From positions 37,571,992-37,635,991 of the forward strand of contig CM067069.1 in assembly GCA_033980235.1 (NCBI GenBank): a DNA stretch of 64,000 bases, given 5' to 3'. A program made the position numbers and the translations under genes. The stretch comes from Diadema setosum. Its lineage: Eukaryota > Echinodermata > Echinoidea > Diadematoida > Diadematidae. A model generated the notes under the pieces. The model searched no databases and was not told the origin of the DNA. It saw only the letters and a list, made by a program, of their open reading frames with translations. This document shows, in pieces, positions 57,043-64,000 of the stretch. Within the stretch, counting starts at the first letter, position 1. Each line of letters opens with the position of its first letter.

Positions 57043-60000
57043 GATAGATCTGGAATTAACATTTCGGACGATTCTTTGATTAAGTCTACTCGGTCAGTGG
57101 CGGTTATGTAAAACTTGGCTCAGTTTGAAGAGTTCTGTGGAAAAACGGAGGGCGTTTTATTATCATAGTGCATTATATCTCTCATGTATATTCATATGTA
57201 TGTATATGATATATTATATGAGAGAGAAAGAGAGAGAGAGAGAGAGTTTTTTGAAAAAAGAGGGGCAGGTAGAAACAAAATTCTGATAATTCTTCGCGTC
57301 TTTTTACAGAGGGAGGCGCGGGAACATTTCGGCTGTCCGACACTCGAAGGAGTGGAGATAGAAGATAACATGGGACAGACAGGAGGAACCGGTCTCGCGC
57401 ACTTCGAGCAACGAATCATGGGAGTAAGTTTCCTATCCTCTCTTCTCATGTTGCTTGATTTCTTTTTCCCTTTCTCTCTCTCTCTCTCTCTCTCTCTTCG
57501 CGTACAAGATGCATAGAAATAAAACAGTAAAATTTTTTGTTGTCTTTTTTTTTACAACAGGGAGAAGCCTTGTCAGTAGAATAGTATGTCTTTACTTTTT
57601 CGCCTCCACATCATTTTACACTTTATAGAACGTCATAACTTGCAGTCGAAGTGTGTATTTATAACTCTTTTGCGTATTGTGAACTTGGAAGATGTCTCCT
57701 GAGGTTTTAATGGAAGTGTTATGAAGCAGACTGACACGAATATAGAAGTACATAAGACTACACTAAGCAGATTGTTTAACGATTATCGATAGCTATAGAA
57801 AGCTTACTTCTGGAGAATTCGACTTCTTTTTGTGTGTCTTTGAATGTATCATTGAATTTGTTTTAACAGGCCTGCCAGCACTGCTGATATTCCTGGTTAA
57901 TTCCGTTGTCCTCATCCATTTTACAGTGAAATATATGAATGGCGCAAAATACTAAGGTGTCCATCGGGCGTAAGAGATTAAAATGTTTGTCAATATACGT
58001 TTCAGATAGGTATTAACCGTCCCTCCCTCAAATGGTTTGAAAATTGTTTATCTGACCGAAAAATAATAACTAGTATAGGTAATTGTACCTCTGAAGAACT
58101 GGATATTAAGCTCGGTGTGCCACAGGGATCGATATTGGGTCCATTGTTGTTTATTATCTTTATAAACTACTTACCTTTCGTATTTAATTCATGTCAAGTG
58201 TATTTATATGCACATGACACCGTCAGTTTACTTTTCTCACAAAGACCCGTGCACAAACAGTACAAACAACTTTGAATAAGGAATTATTTATCTTAGATTG
58301 TCGGATGTGTAAGGACAGACTGAGAGTTAATTATGACAAAACTGTGAGTATGTTTATTGGTAGTAGACATAATGTTGAAAAGATACAACAGATTGGATTT
58401 GAGTATAAAAGGTCACGAAATTATTCAGGTGAAAAGCTTGACATACCTATAGGACTGTCCATCGATGACGAACTCAGATGGAACGTGCATGTAAATCATC
58501 TGTGTGAAAACTTAGACCGCATGATTTCCTTCCTTTGTCGTTTGAGACATTAAGTAAACAGGAATTCTTTGAAAATTGATATGCAGAAATTTGATTCTTC
58601 CTCATTTAGATTTTGCAGGTGTAATTTAGGAGTCCTCATGTGAAGAATCAACTGCAAAGACTGCAAATTAGAGCAGGAAGAATTATTCTGAAGATTAATC
58701 CTAAATTACACTTGTCTGTTATGTCAATGCGTGGCATATTACAGTGGGAAACGTTGAAATCTTGTCAAAAATTTCATATCGGAGTGATGATTTTCGAAAT
58801 TTGAATAATTTAACACCTACGGCCTACTTACCTACACGAAAATATATTCTATTCCCCCAACCCTACCAATTTCGGCATCGTAGCCTCTGCCTTCCAAATC
58901 CTCGGACAAACTTTTGCAAACGTGCATTTTTCTATCCAGGGGAGCCAAATTATCGTATAACAGCCTTCCGCCTACTGTCCACTGCACGTCACTGAACGAT
59001 TTTAAACGGCCCTTTCTGAATCAGTTTAATCTCAATTACATAAATCCACCTATTTGCTTAGATACAGAAGAAATGTATTTACACACCGCAAGAAAGTTTA
59101 TATTGCCTTGAGATCTTGTACAATATTGCAATATAAAACAATGTTTGATGAGAATATTATAATTGTGCATTTTTATGTTACCTTCTACTCTCTTTTTTCT
59201 TTCCTAACCCTTTATAAATGGGTCCCCATGGAAGACCAGCGCCACCAGAAAATTGCAACTGATTATGGGCTATCCAGCCGTTATCTTCATCTATTCCTAC
59301 ATTCTATTCTTTTTCGTCTATCGATGACACCTCATACTATTCATTTGCTATGTATTAATGTTTCATTTTATGCATGATGTATCATTTTCCTTGTATGTTA
59401 TGATGTTTTTATAACTGTATGTATGTTTACGACGGAACTAAAACAAAGAAACAAACAAACAGATCATTACTGTCGTCGTCTTTTCCCGTCTCTCTCCCTC
59501 TCTCTCTCTCTCTCTCTTTCTCCATCTCTTTTCCACTCTCTTCCTCTCTTCCTCTGACTCACTGTAGGGAGAGAGTATGACGGGTTTTATCAGCTTCCTT
59601 CGGATTTTCTCTCGCTTCTCCCTCGCCTTCTTCGAAGACACGGGCTGGTACAGCGCCATTTACGACCAGGCTGATCCCTTTAATTACGGCAAGAATCTTG
59701 GCTGTGATTTCGTCACAAAGAGCTGCAAGTGGTGGATGGATACTAAGAGATCCAGGTGAGATTCTTTGAGTTCAACCTTTGGGTTTTGATACTGACATTA
59801 TAGGAAAGTGTATATCCCTCACTATAGCAGGGGCGGATCCAGGGAGGACCGCAACCGGCGCACGCCCCCCCCCCCCTTTAATTTTTTGTTGAAACAAAAG
59901 AAATAAAAAGAAAAAAATGGGGGGAGGGGTGCGTGCGCCCCCCCCCCCCCTTAATTTTGTAAACGCGCCCCCTCTTTACGAAATTCCAGGATTCGCCCCT

Positions 60001-63000
60001 GCTATAGTGCACCAGAAAATGCTGTACTTATGCTTAGACCAAGCTCATGTTTTTCTTTTAAAGAAATCCTTTCTAACCAAGCATTGAATGAAATTCAACA
60101 ATGTGATAAAAAGAACACATTATCAAGCCTACAACCAAGCATACGTAAATGATATCAATTATGAATTCAAGTGCTGACGAAATGTGTATAGTGTGTATGA
60201 CACTGCATCTGATAAAAGGGAATAAAATTGATCTCAGTGCAGACAATAACCCCATTCACCAATTTTTCATACGAAATCTGAAGCGAGTGAAAATATTGAC
60301 CATTTTACTCCCTTGAATGCTTTTTAATCAGACGATGGGGCCATATTGCTGTGAACCTTCAGCATCATCAACAAAATTGAGTTTCTTTACTTTTCCCTTG
60401 CAAAGAGAAGTGTCTATAGAGCCCTTCTGTGACCAAATCAACGCTCCCCAGTGTGACGCAGAGAGAGGGTTCTCAGGCAGGTGTAACCTAATGCGATTTG
60501 ATCAACCTCTTCCAAGTCTTTACCAGGTACTTCAAGAAAACTACCCAACCATCTCCAAATTACTCCTATCAACTAACGTATATAACGTATCACTTGCAGG
60601 GTATTCTAGCAAAATGTGATCGTACAAATTTCATTATAAAGTCTGGTAATCATCAACGAATGCCTATTTTCAATATTTGCAAAGTATCAGTTCCTTTGCC
60701 ATCTTCTCTAAGTTTATTCCACTATGGTCATTTTGGTATAGATATGACGGAAGTCGTTGAAAAGGATACAGTATACAGTGGTATATAAATGCCGTATTAC
60801 AAATCATTCTTTGTCGTACTATTCTCGCAGCTAGGGTTTGTGAATGAATTAGCATAGATAGAAATCAATAATTTTTCACTGTTTTTTTTCCAAAAATCAA
60901 TCATAACATAATAGCATTTATTTTCAAGTACAATTTGAATATTCAAATATATCTCGAAATTCACATCTCGAGTGTATCCCTGGTAATGTTGAAAAATATC
61001 TTACCCGACTGCGTGCAAGTGGTTGTGCAAATATTGGTACAATCACTAAAGTAGCTATAGTACATGTCTTTTCCCTATATACTAGAAAGAATACAGTGTC
61101 CCACAGTGTGAGGCTCAATGTGAATGACAGTGTGAACAAAATGTGAACACAGTATGAGATCTCTTCATGTTGTTAAATTCAAGCGTCTTAATATTATGAA
61201 TACAATGTGAATCATCGAGTCATAGTGTGGAACAGAACGTTGAGTAACCTAATACCCCTTTCATAAACTCACCCTTCAATTATCCGCATAAGAATAATGC
61301 GGACAATTCAATAAAAAATGCGTTCACAAACTCTGAAAATAATCCGCATTATTTTTACGAGCGCCAGTCCTGAAAAAGGCGGATAATCGTCATGGTGACT
61401 GCACACGTCCCTCCTGCGGGAAAGACAGGTGACGTTTGACCGCACCCTGGCAATTATCCGCATTATTTGGGTTTGCGTTCATAAACTCCAAATCTGGTCC
61501 CGATGTTGCTATTATGCGGATAATAGAAGGGTCGAAAAAAAAAAACGCATTATTCTGTCCCCGCTCCGATTTTACGACCAAATGTTGCGGATATTATCCG
61601 CATTATTGAGTTTATGAAAGGGGTATAAGAAAGCCACACCACAATGTCAAATCATTTTTCACAATTTAGATTAGAGTGTTTTCACACAGCCGACAGGCAG
61701 AACACACTGTGAACACACTGTAGGAACCTGTGTTCTTTCCAGCAGTGATGTTTCTCCGGATTCGTCGGCAGAAATAGTTAGCAGATATCAGATTACATGA
61801 TTGTCACATCATATTTCAAGCGACTAACAATCTATTCCGAGATATTGGGGCGTTTTGTTTGTTCATAAAATGATTATTCGAAAATGCTTCTCATTACTGA
61901 CCGTACCTTGACTCTAGAGAGGAAAGAAATTTGGAAGTTTCTTTGTAAAAACGTAAGAAGCATGCAGTCGAGAATCTTTCGGATATGACTACTGCCGACA
62001 ATGCGTAATAAGAGCCATTTCGCTTTGTCCGACATTATGTTTGATGAGACTCATGACATGGCTGGACGATGAATGTTTAACGTGACATCTTTCTTTTTTT
62101 TCCCCAAATGATACAATTTATTCAGCATTTCTCGAGGCATATGGCAATGTAACAATAGATGAATTTTACATGTACGAACTTACAGAAAAGAGAAAAAAAG
62201 GGTAAATTATCCAATGAAAAGAACAAAAGGGGGAAAACAGAAAAGAAACAAAGCTTCTCGTACCTTAAAACAATTGATGAATGAAATGAGCCAGGCCAGC
62301 TTAATTGAGCTAGAATTTAATCGAATCCAATAGCAACGAAACAGAGTCTACTTCACTCTATATTCATGATGCTTTTTTTTCGTAATAGTCCCACTGTATT
62401 GAGTTTCCCAACTGGTACAGAAAAACGACATACACGCTTCCCACAGACCCGGCACAGAAAGGATAAGTGGAAAAGTGACGAGAAATACCTGTTCAATCCA
62501 AAACGAAACTATAGATATATACTACTATGAACAGTGGAACTAAAATAAGAGACACGTTTTTATAAATCAGAAAGACGTTTCCTTTAAACGCATTTCCTCT
62601 CAAAACACACTTTTTTTTTGTTCCAGTACTTTGACTCCTTACCGGGCGTACAGAACGAGACGGAGCTTGCCTACTACGGCGGACGGTATGGAACTGCTGA
62701 CCACTGTCCGTATGTCACTGTAAGTTGAACTGAAATGAAGATAACTTAAACTCACATTGGCTTAATTGGAATACAGATTTAACATTACTTTTTTGATCGC
62801 TACCAAATTGTTCTACAATGAAGTTTCAAGTTTACTTTCACTGCTTTCATTGTGTTTTCTTTTTTCAATTACCCTATACATGCTTGATTAAAATTCTGCC
62901 TGTACAATCATATACATATCACACTCAAAAGTTGTCAAGCAATATATTAGATACTACATCTATTAAACCGATGTAGTTGCCACTACACTTTGTAGTGAAG

Positions 63001-63669
63001 ACGTAAAGGTATACCGCTGTCCTTGATTTTTGAGTTTAAACGTGTCAGCGCGGTATTATTCTTTCGTTTTAAGATTAGATTTAGTCAGAGCAGCTGTAAT
63101 TAACAATGTAGATTTACTTCAAACTGAAAAAAAGAGTCTTGTTGTATCTTTAGATAATCAAAGATGTCAATCATAACAATTGTCATCTTTCAATCATCTC
63201 AAAAGTAGAGAAGATTTGAATTCCAGAAAACTGCGACTTTTCTGTCGCTTTGCTGGATTTCGCCAACCATGATATTAATTCCTTTGGCCTAAGAGTTAAC
63301 ATGATGTTTTATCATGTTTGCGTACTAAGTATGTTTATATCTTATGTGAATATGATTGTCGAATGGTACTGTGAGGGTTAATGTGGGATATTGCAGCAGA
63401 GCCAGTTATCTTTCATAGTCCTTTGTAGTGATTTTTTCCCGTCTTCATCAAGATTTTCACAAGTCGCTGAAGGAACATTCATATTCAAGGTAGATCCGTT
63501 TACTTAATATCATATGGATTTCTGCTAGAGGATGATGTGTTTGTTTGTGTGTTTATTCATCAGTTTGTTTGTTTTTTATATATTATATTTATATTTATTT
63601 TTGTATATAACTTGTAAACAGGGGAATGTATATGAGTTGGGAAACGACTACAGGAGGACAACGTGTGAA
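47302..63669 (+). CDS. Leishmanolysin-like zinc metallopeptidase (M8), 3' partial, 13 exons
   Basis: Spliced model with 502 codons in the window; the phase is consistent at all joins and all introns are GT-AG. Exons: 47302-47406, 49076-49210, 49943-50022, 53181-53286, 54113-54306, 54994-55102, 55846-55943, 56615-56729, 57310-57423, 59568-59755, 60406-60526, 62627-62719 and 63622-63669. The protein starts with a signal peptide. It has a cysteine-rich pro/N-terminal region, the zinc motif HEIFH (237-241) followed by ALGFS, a distal histidine in GLAHFEQR (345) and the Met-turn ESMTG (about 354-358). Collinear similarity to animal leishmanolysin-like peptidases (LMLN family) continues through LGCDF, SCKWW and AYYGGRYGTADHCP. 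These enzymes are secreted or surface zinc endopeptidases implicated in cell migration and adhesion. The C-terminal Cys-rich end and any membrane anchor lie beyond the window. Whether it is the LMLN or the CIROP/LMLN2 orthologue cannot be decided here. Confidence 0.9.
47600..47636. repeat. (TA)n microsatellite
   Basis: A TA run in peptidase intron 1. Confidence 0.9.
48237..48926. mobile_element. TGTGACC-ended element, copy 2
   Basis: 690 bp with TGTGACCGTGAACCTCAAAA and TTTTGAGGTGCAGGGTCACA ends, flanked by TA on both sides. Near-identical to 21569-22261. Confidence 0.85.
49076..49210 (+). CDS. Peptidase exon 2: N-terminal propeptide region
   Basis: 135 nt, phase 0-0, acceptor GCTCAG, donor CAG/GTAAAG. 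It encodes a His-rich start (DHAHTHPS) and a dibasic RVSRRS that could be a furin-like processing site, then VEYHQSVLESTYNETIQ with one N-glycosylation site. Confidence 0.8.
49943..50022 (+). CDS. Peptidase exon 3
   Basis: 80 nt, phase 0 in and 2 out, acceptor ACACAG, donor TG/GTAAGT. It encodes RITTETLNRIANLLQVKG, a helical segment of the N-terminal domain. The split tryptophan codon is completed by the first base of the 53181 exon. Confidence 0.8.
50520..51225. mobile_element. TGTGACC-ended element, copy 3 (inverted, diverged)
   Basis: Opposite orientation to the other two: TGTTGCCCTGCATCACAAAA at the left and TTTTGTGATGCGCGGTCACA at the right. More diverged than copies 1 and 2. Confidence 0.78.
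51569..51739. mobile_element. Hairpin MITE, copy 2
   Basis: GGGAGGCATTTCATGAAGGA pairs with TCCTTCATGAAATGCCCCCC. The centre contains CAGCCAATCAG, as in the other members, and internal repeats of TGTCGGAT or ATCCGACA. Confidence 0.82.
52561..52711. mobile_element. Hairpin MITE, copy 3
   Basis: GGGTCCCGTTTTATACTGAA at the left, ACTTTTATGAAAAGGGGCCC at the right, central CTCAGCCAATCAGATGC. Confidence 0.7.
52740..52792. repeat. (TTG)n microsatellite
   Basis: About 15 TTG units between the hairpin MITE and the LINE fragment. Confidence 0.9.
52855..53040 (+). mobile_element. Non-LTR retrotransposon 3' fragment
   Basis: Encodes VTLRDRAFLYAVPKLWNNLP and then FKARLKSHLLK, the characteristic C-terminus of LINE reverse transcriptases, followed by a short A/T-rich tail. 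5' truncated and inactive. Confidence 0.75.
53181..53286 (+). CDS. Peptidase exon 4: cysteine-rich segment
   Basis: 106 nt, phase 2 in and 0 out, acceptor ATGCAG, donor GAG/GTGAGT. It encodes CPQGTAKIENGTRYCIHECA followed by RPYC; the regularly spaced cysteines are expected in the extracellular N-terminal domain of M8 peptidases. Confidence 0.83.
53848..53934. repeat. 87-bp inverted-repeat element
   Basis: AACCCGTTGAGGACG at the left and CGTCCTCAACGGGTT at the right form perfect 15-bp inverted ends. Confidence 0.75.
54113..54306 (+). CDS. Peptidase exon 5: catalytic domain start
   Basis: 194 nt, phase 0 in and 2 out. It contains VQDVHYVLHVAALSDSC and GGILAFASPC, matching the beta-strand block that precedes the active-site helix in leishmanolysins. 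Confidence 0.87.
54994..55102 (+). CDS. Peptidase exon 6: HExxH zinc site
   Basis: 109 nt. It starts by completing an Arg codon, then reads PLIGFINMCP and ends IIQHEIFHAL before a GTAAGT donor. HEIFH supplies two zinc-ligand histidines and the catalytic glutamate. RPxxGxxNxCP followed by HExxHAL is the family signature. Confidence 0.93.
55846..55943 (+). CDS. Peptidase exon 7
   Basis: 98 nt, phase 0 in and 2 out. It reads GFSPALYAFFRDENGDPRT and then TTGLPEINYE; the GFS continues directly from HEIFHAL across the splice and is highly conserved in the LMLN family. Confidence 0.9.
56615..56729 (+). CDS. Peptidase exon 8
   Basis: 115 nt, phase 2 in and 0 out, donor GTG/GTGAGT. It encodes LGVYQWSDAVIKEVTLDWDV and VRLFVTPNLV, a collinear part of the inserted domain between HExxH and the third ligand. 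Confidence 0.88.
57000..57040. repeat. (TA)n microsatellite
   Basis: A TA run in the intron before exon 9, after a C tract and an A tract. Confidence 0.9.
57310..57423 (+). CDS. Peptidase exon 9: third zinc ligand
   Basis: 114 nt, phase 0-0, acceptor TTACAG, donor GGA/GTAAGT. It encodes AREHFGCPTLEGVEIED and GGTGLAHFEQRIMG. The histidine of AHFEQR aligns with the distal zinc ligand of leishmanolysins. A (GA)n run lies just upstream and a (CT)n run just downstream in the introns. Confidence 0.9.
57990..59455 (+). mobile_element. Inactivated non-LTR retrotransposon (reverse transcriptase)
   Basis: Same strand as the host gene, in the intron before exon 10. One frame gives PSLKWFENCLSDRK and GVPQGSILGPLLFIIFINYL, with YAHDT where a YADD-type catalytic motif is expected. 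A +1 frame continues with MCKDRLRVNYDKTVSMFIGS and WNVHVNHLCENLDRM; later shifts lead to NSLPPTVHCTSLNDFKR near the 3' end. An A-rich tail ends near 59455. Frameshifts and the altered catalytic motif make it dead; the 5' part is missing. Confidence 0.8.
59568..59755 (+). CDS. Peptidase exon 10: Met-turn
   Basis: 188 nt, phase 0 in and 2 out, acceptor CTGTAG. It starts GESMTG (the Met-turn expected after the third ligand), continues FSRFSLAFFEDTGWYSAIYD, then NLGCDFVTKSCKWWMDTKR. The short stretch FISFLRIF between the Met-turn and FSR appears more hydrophobic than is usual for the family. Confidence 0.89.
59822..60007. mobile_element. Hairpin MITE with G/C tracts
   Basis: CTATAGCAGGGGCGGATCC at the left and GGATTCGCCCCTGCTATAG at the right, with C tracts in the arms. 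Palindromic, non-coding. Confidence 0.78.
60406..60526 (+). CDS. Peptidase exon 11
   Basis: 121 nt, phase 2 in and 0 out, acceptor CAAAG, donor CAG/GTACTT. It encodes PFCDQINAPQCDAERGFSGR and CNLMRFDQPLPSLYQ, part of the Cys-rich C-terminal domain. An earlier GTGTAA at 60487 is a worse donor; the chosen end joins in frame to YFDSLPG in the next exon, as in the family. Confidence 0.83.
61254..61624. mobile_element. TIR MITE (ACCCCTTTCATAAACTCA ends)
   Basis: 371 bp with perfect inverted ends ACCCCTTTCATAAACTCA and TGAGTTTATGAAAGGGGT. ATCCGCATTATT occurs several times inside in both orientations. It lies in the intron between exons 11 and 12. Confidence 0.88.
62627..62719 (+). CDS. Peptidase exon 12
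   Basis: 93 nt, phase 0-0, acceptor TTCCAG, donor ACT/GTAAGT. It encodes YFDSLPGVQNETELAYYGG and RYGTADHCPYVT, collinear with the conserved YYGG...ADxCP block. Confidence 0.88.
63622..63669 (+). CDS. Peptidase exon 13 (last visible)
   Basis: 48 nt, phase 0-0, acceptor AACAG, donor GAA/GTAGGT. It encodes GNVYELGNDYRRTTCE, similar to the segment that follows ADxCP in the family. No stop codon; the gene continues past the window. Confidence 0.75.
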
Positions 63670-64000
63670 GTAGGTATATAATAATTATGTGTTATATTTT
63701 TCCTGTATTTAAATTTGTTTGTGTGGCCTCTGATGACTAAAATGATAAGGAGCACGCCCGTGAAATGAAGGGAGACATAATGAAATGTGATTATTTTAGT
63801 ATTACTGATTTGGAATCTAGTAATGAGATTCTGTGTCAAATGAACCTACCCATGTGTATTTTGTGCCACAATGAACTGTGTATATTCACTTTAGGATGTT
63901 AATACATGCTCGTATGATATACTCATGTCGAGTTGTTATGTCTGAGTATATAGCGATTTTATGCAGGTATTTACATACTTTCGCGAAACCAATGTTGATA

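Noticed and set aside
60317..60405. Extension of peptidase exon 11 to the AG at 60331
   Set aside because: From that acceptor the required phase meets a stop quickly. The acceptor at 60405 gives the conserved sequence in phase.

Overview
The window looks like nuclear DNA of an invertebrate deuterostome, most probably an echinoderm. It is AT-rich with many introns, canonical GT-AG splice sites, large numbers of short DNA transposons and hairpin MITEs, long (TA)n tracts, LINE fragments, and an NLR-type NACHT/LRR gene built from small LRR exons. The species assignment is an inference; nothing here names it.

Two multi-exon protein genes can be reconstructed by eye, and every splice phase is consistent. 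On the minus strand, running leftward from 38,605 to at least 2,861, is a gene predicted to encode a membrane receptor. It has a signal peptide (38.6 kb), a V-type Ig domain (34.7 kb), a second Ig domain (23.5 kb), one transmembrane helix (22.8 kb), a large single-exon NACHT ATPase (19.55-18.0 kb), and then a series of LRR exons (16.2, 15.1, 13.4, 9.9, 7.8, 5.1, 3.9 and 2.9 kb). All joins up to the TM/NACHT junction are phase 1 and all LRR joins are phase 0. The result is Ig-Ig-TM-NACHT-LRR: an NLR-like signalling ATPase on the cytoplasmic side of a cell-surface Ig receptor. I regard this as the most exciting content of the window. The LRR exons are interchangeable 183-bp cassettes that have multiplied by tandem duplication. 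One cassette has lost its splice donor, a relic remains where another was deleted, and a decayed second V exon lies at 35.3 kb.

On the plus strand, from 47,302 to beyond the right edge, is a leishmanolysin-like (M8) zinc metallopeptidase gene with 13 exons visible (502 codons). It includes the signal peptide, the HExxH motif, the distal zinc-ligand histidine and the Met-turn; the C-terminus lies outside the window. The two genes are divergent, with about 8.7 kb of repeat-rich intergenic DNA between them, and I see no functional link.

The rest is introns and intergenic DNA filled with repeats: a 1.4-kb TIR element inside the LRR array, three copies of a ~0.7-kb TGTGACC-ended element, MITEs made of iterated ACACC or CCGAGTC motifs, a foldback carrying an exon-like sequence, an inverted pair of ~1.3-1.8 kb dimers, a pair of inverted segments with a hammerhead-ribozyme-like core at 29.3-30.1 kb, and LINE reverse-transcriptase fragments at 2.1, 52.9 and 58-59 kb. 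The first kilobase is strikingly rich in CTAG. I found no tRNA, rRNA, CRISPR or prokaryotic features.
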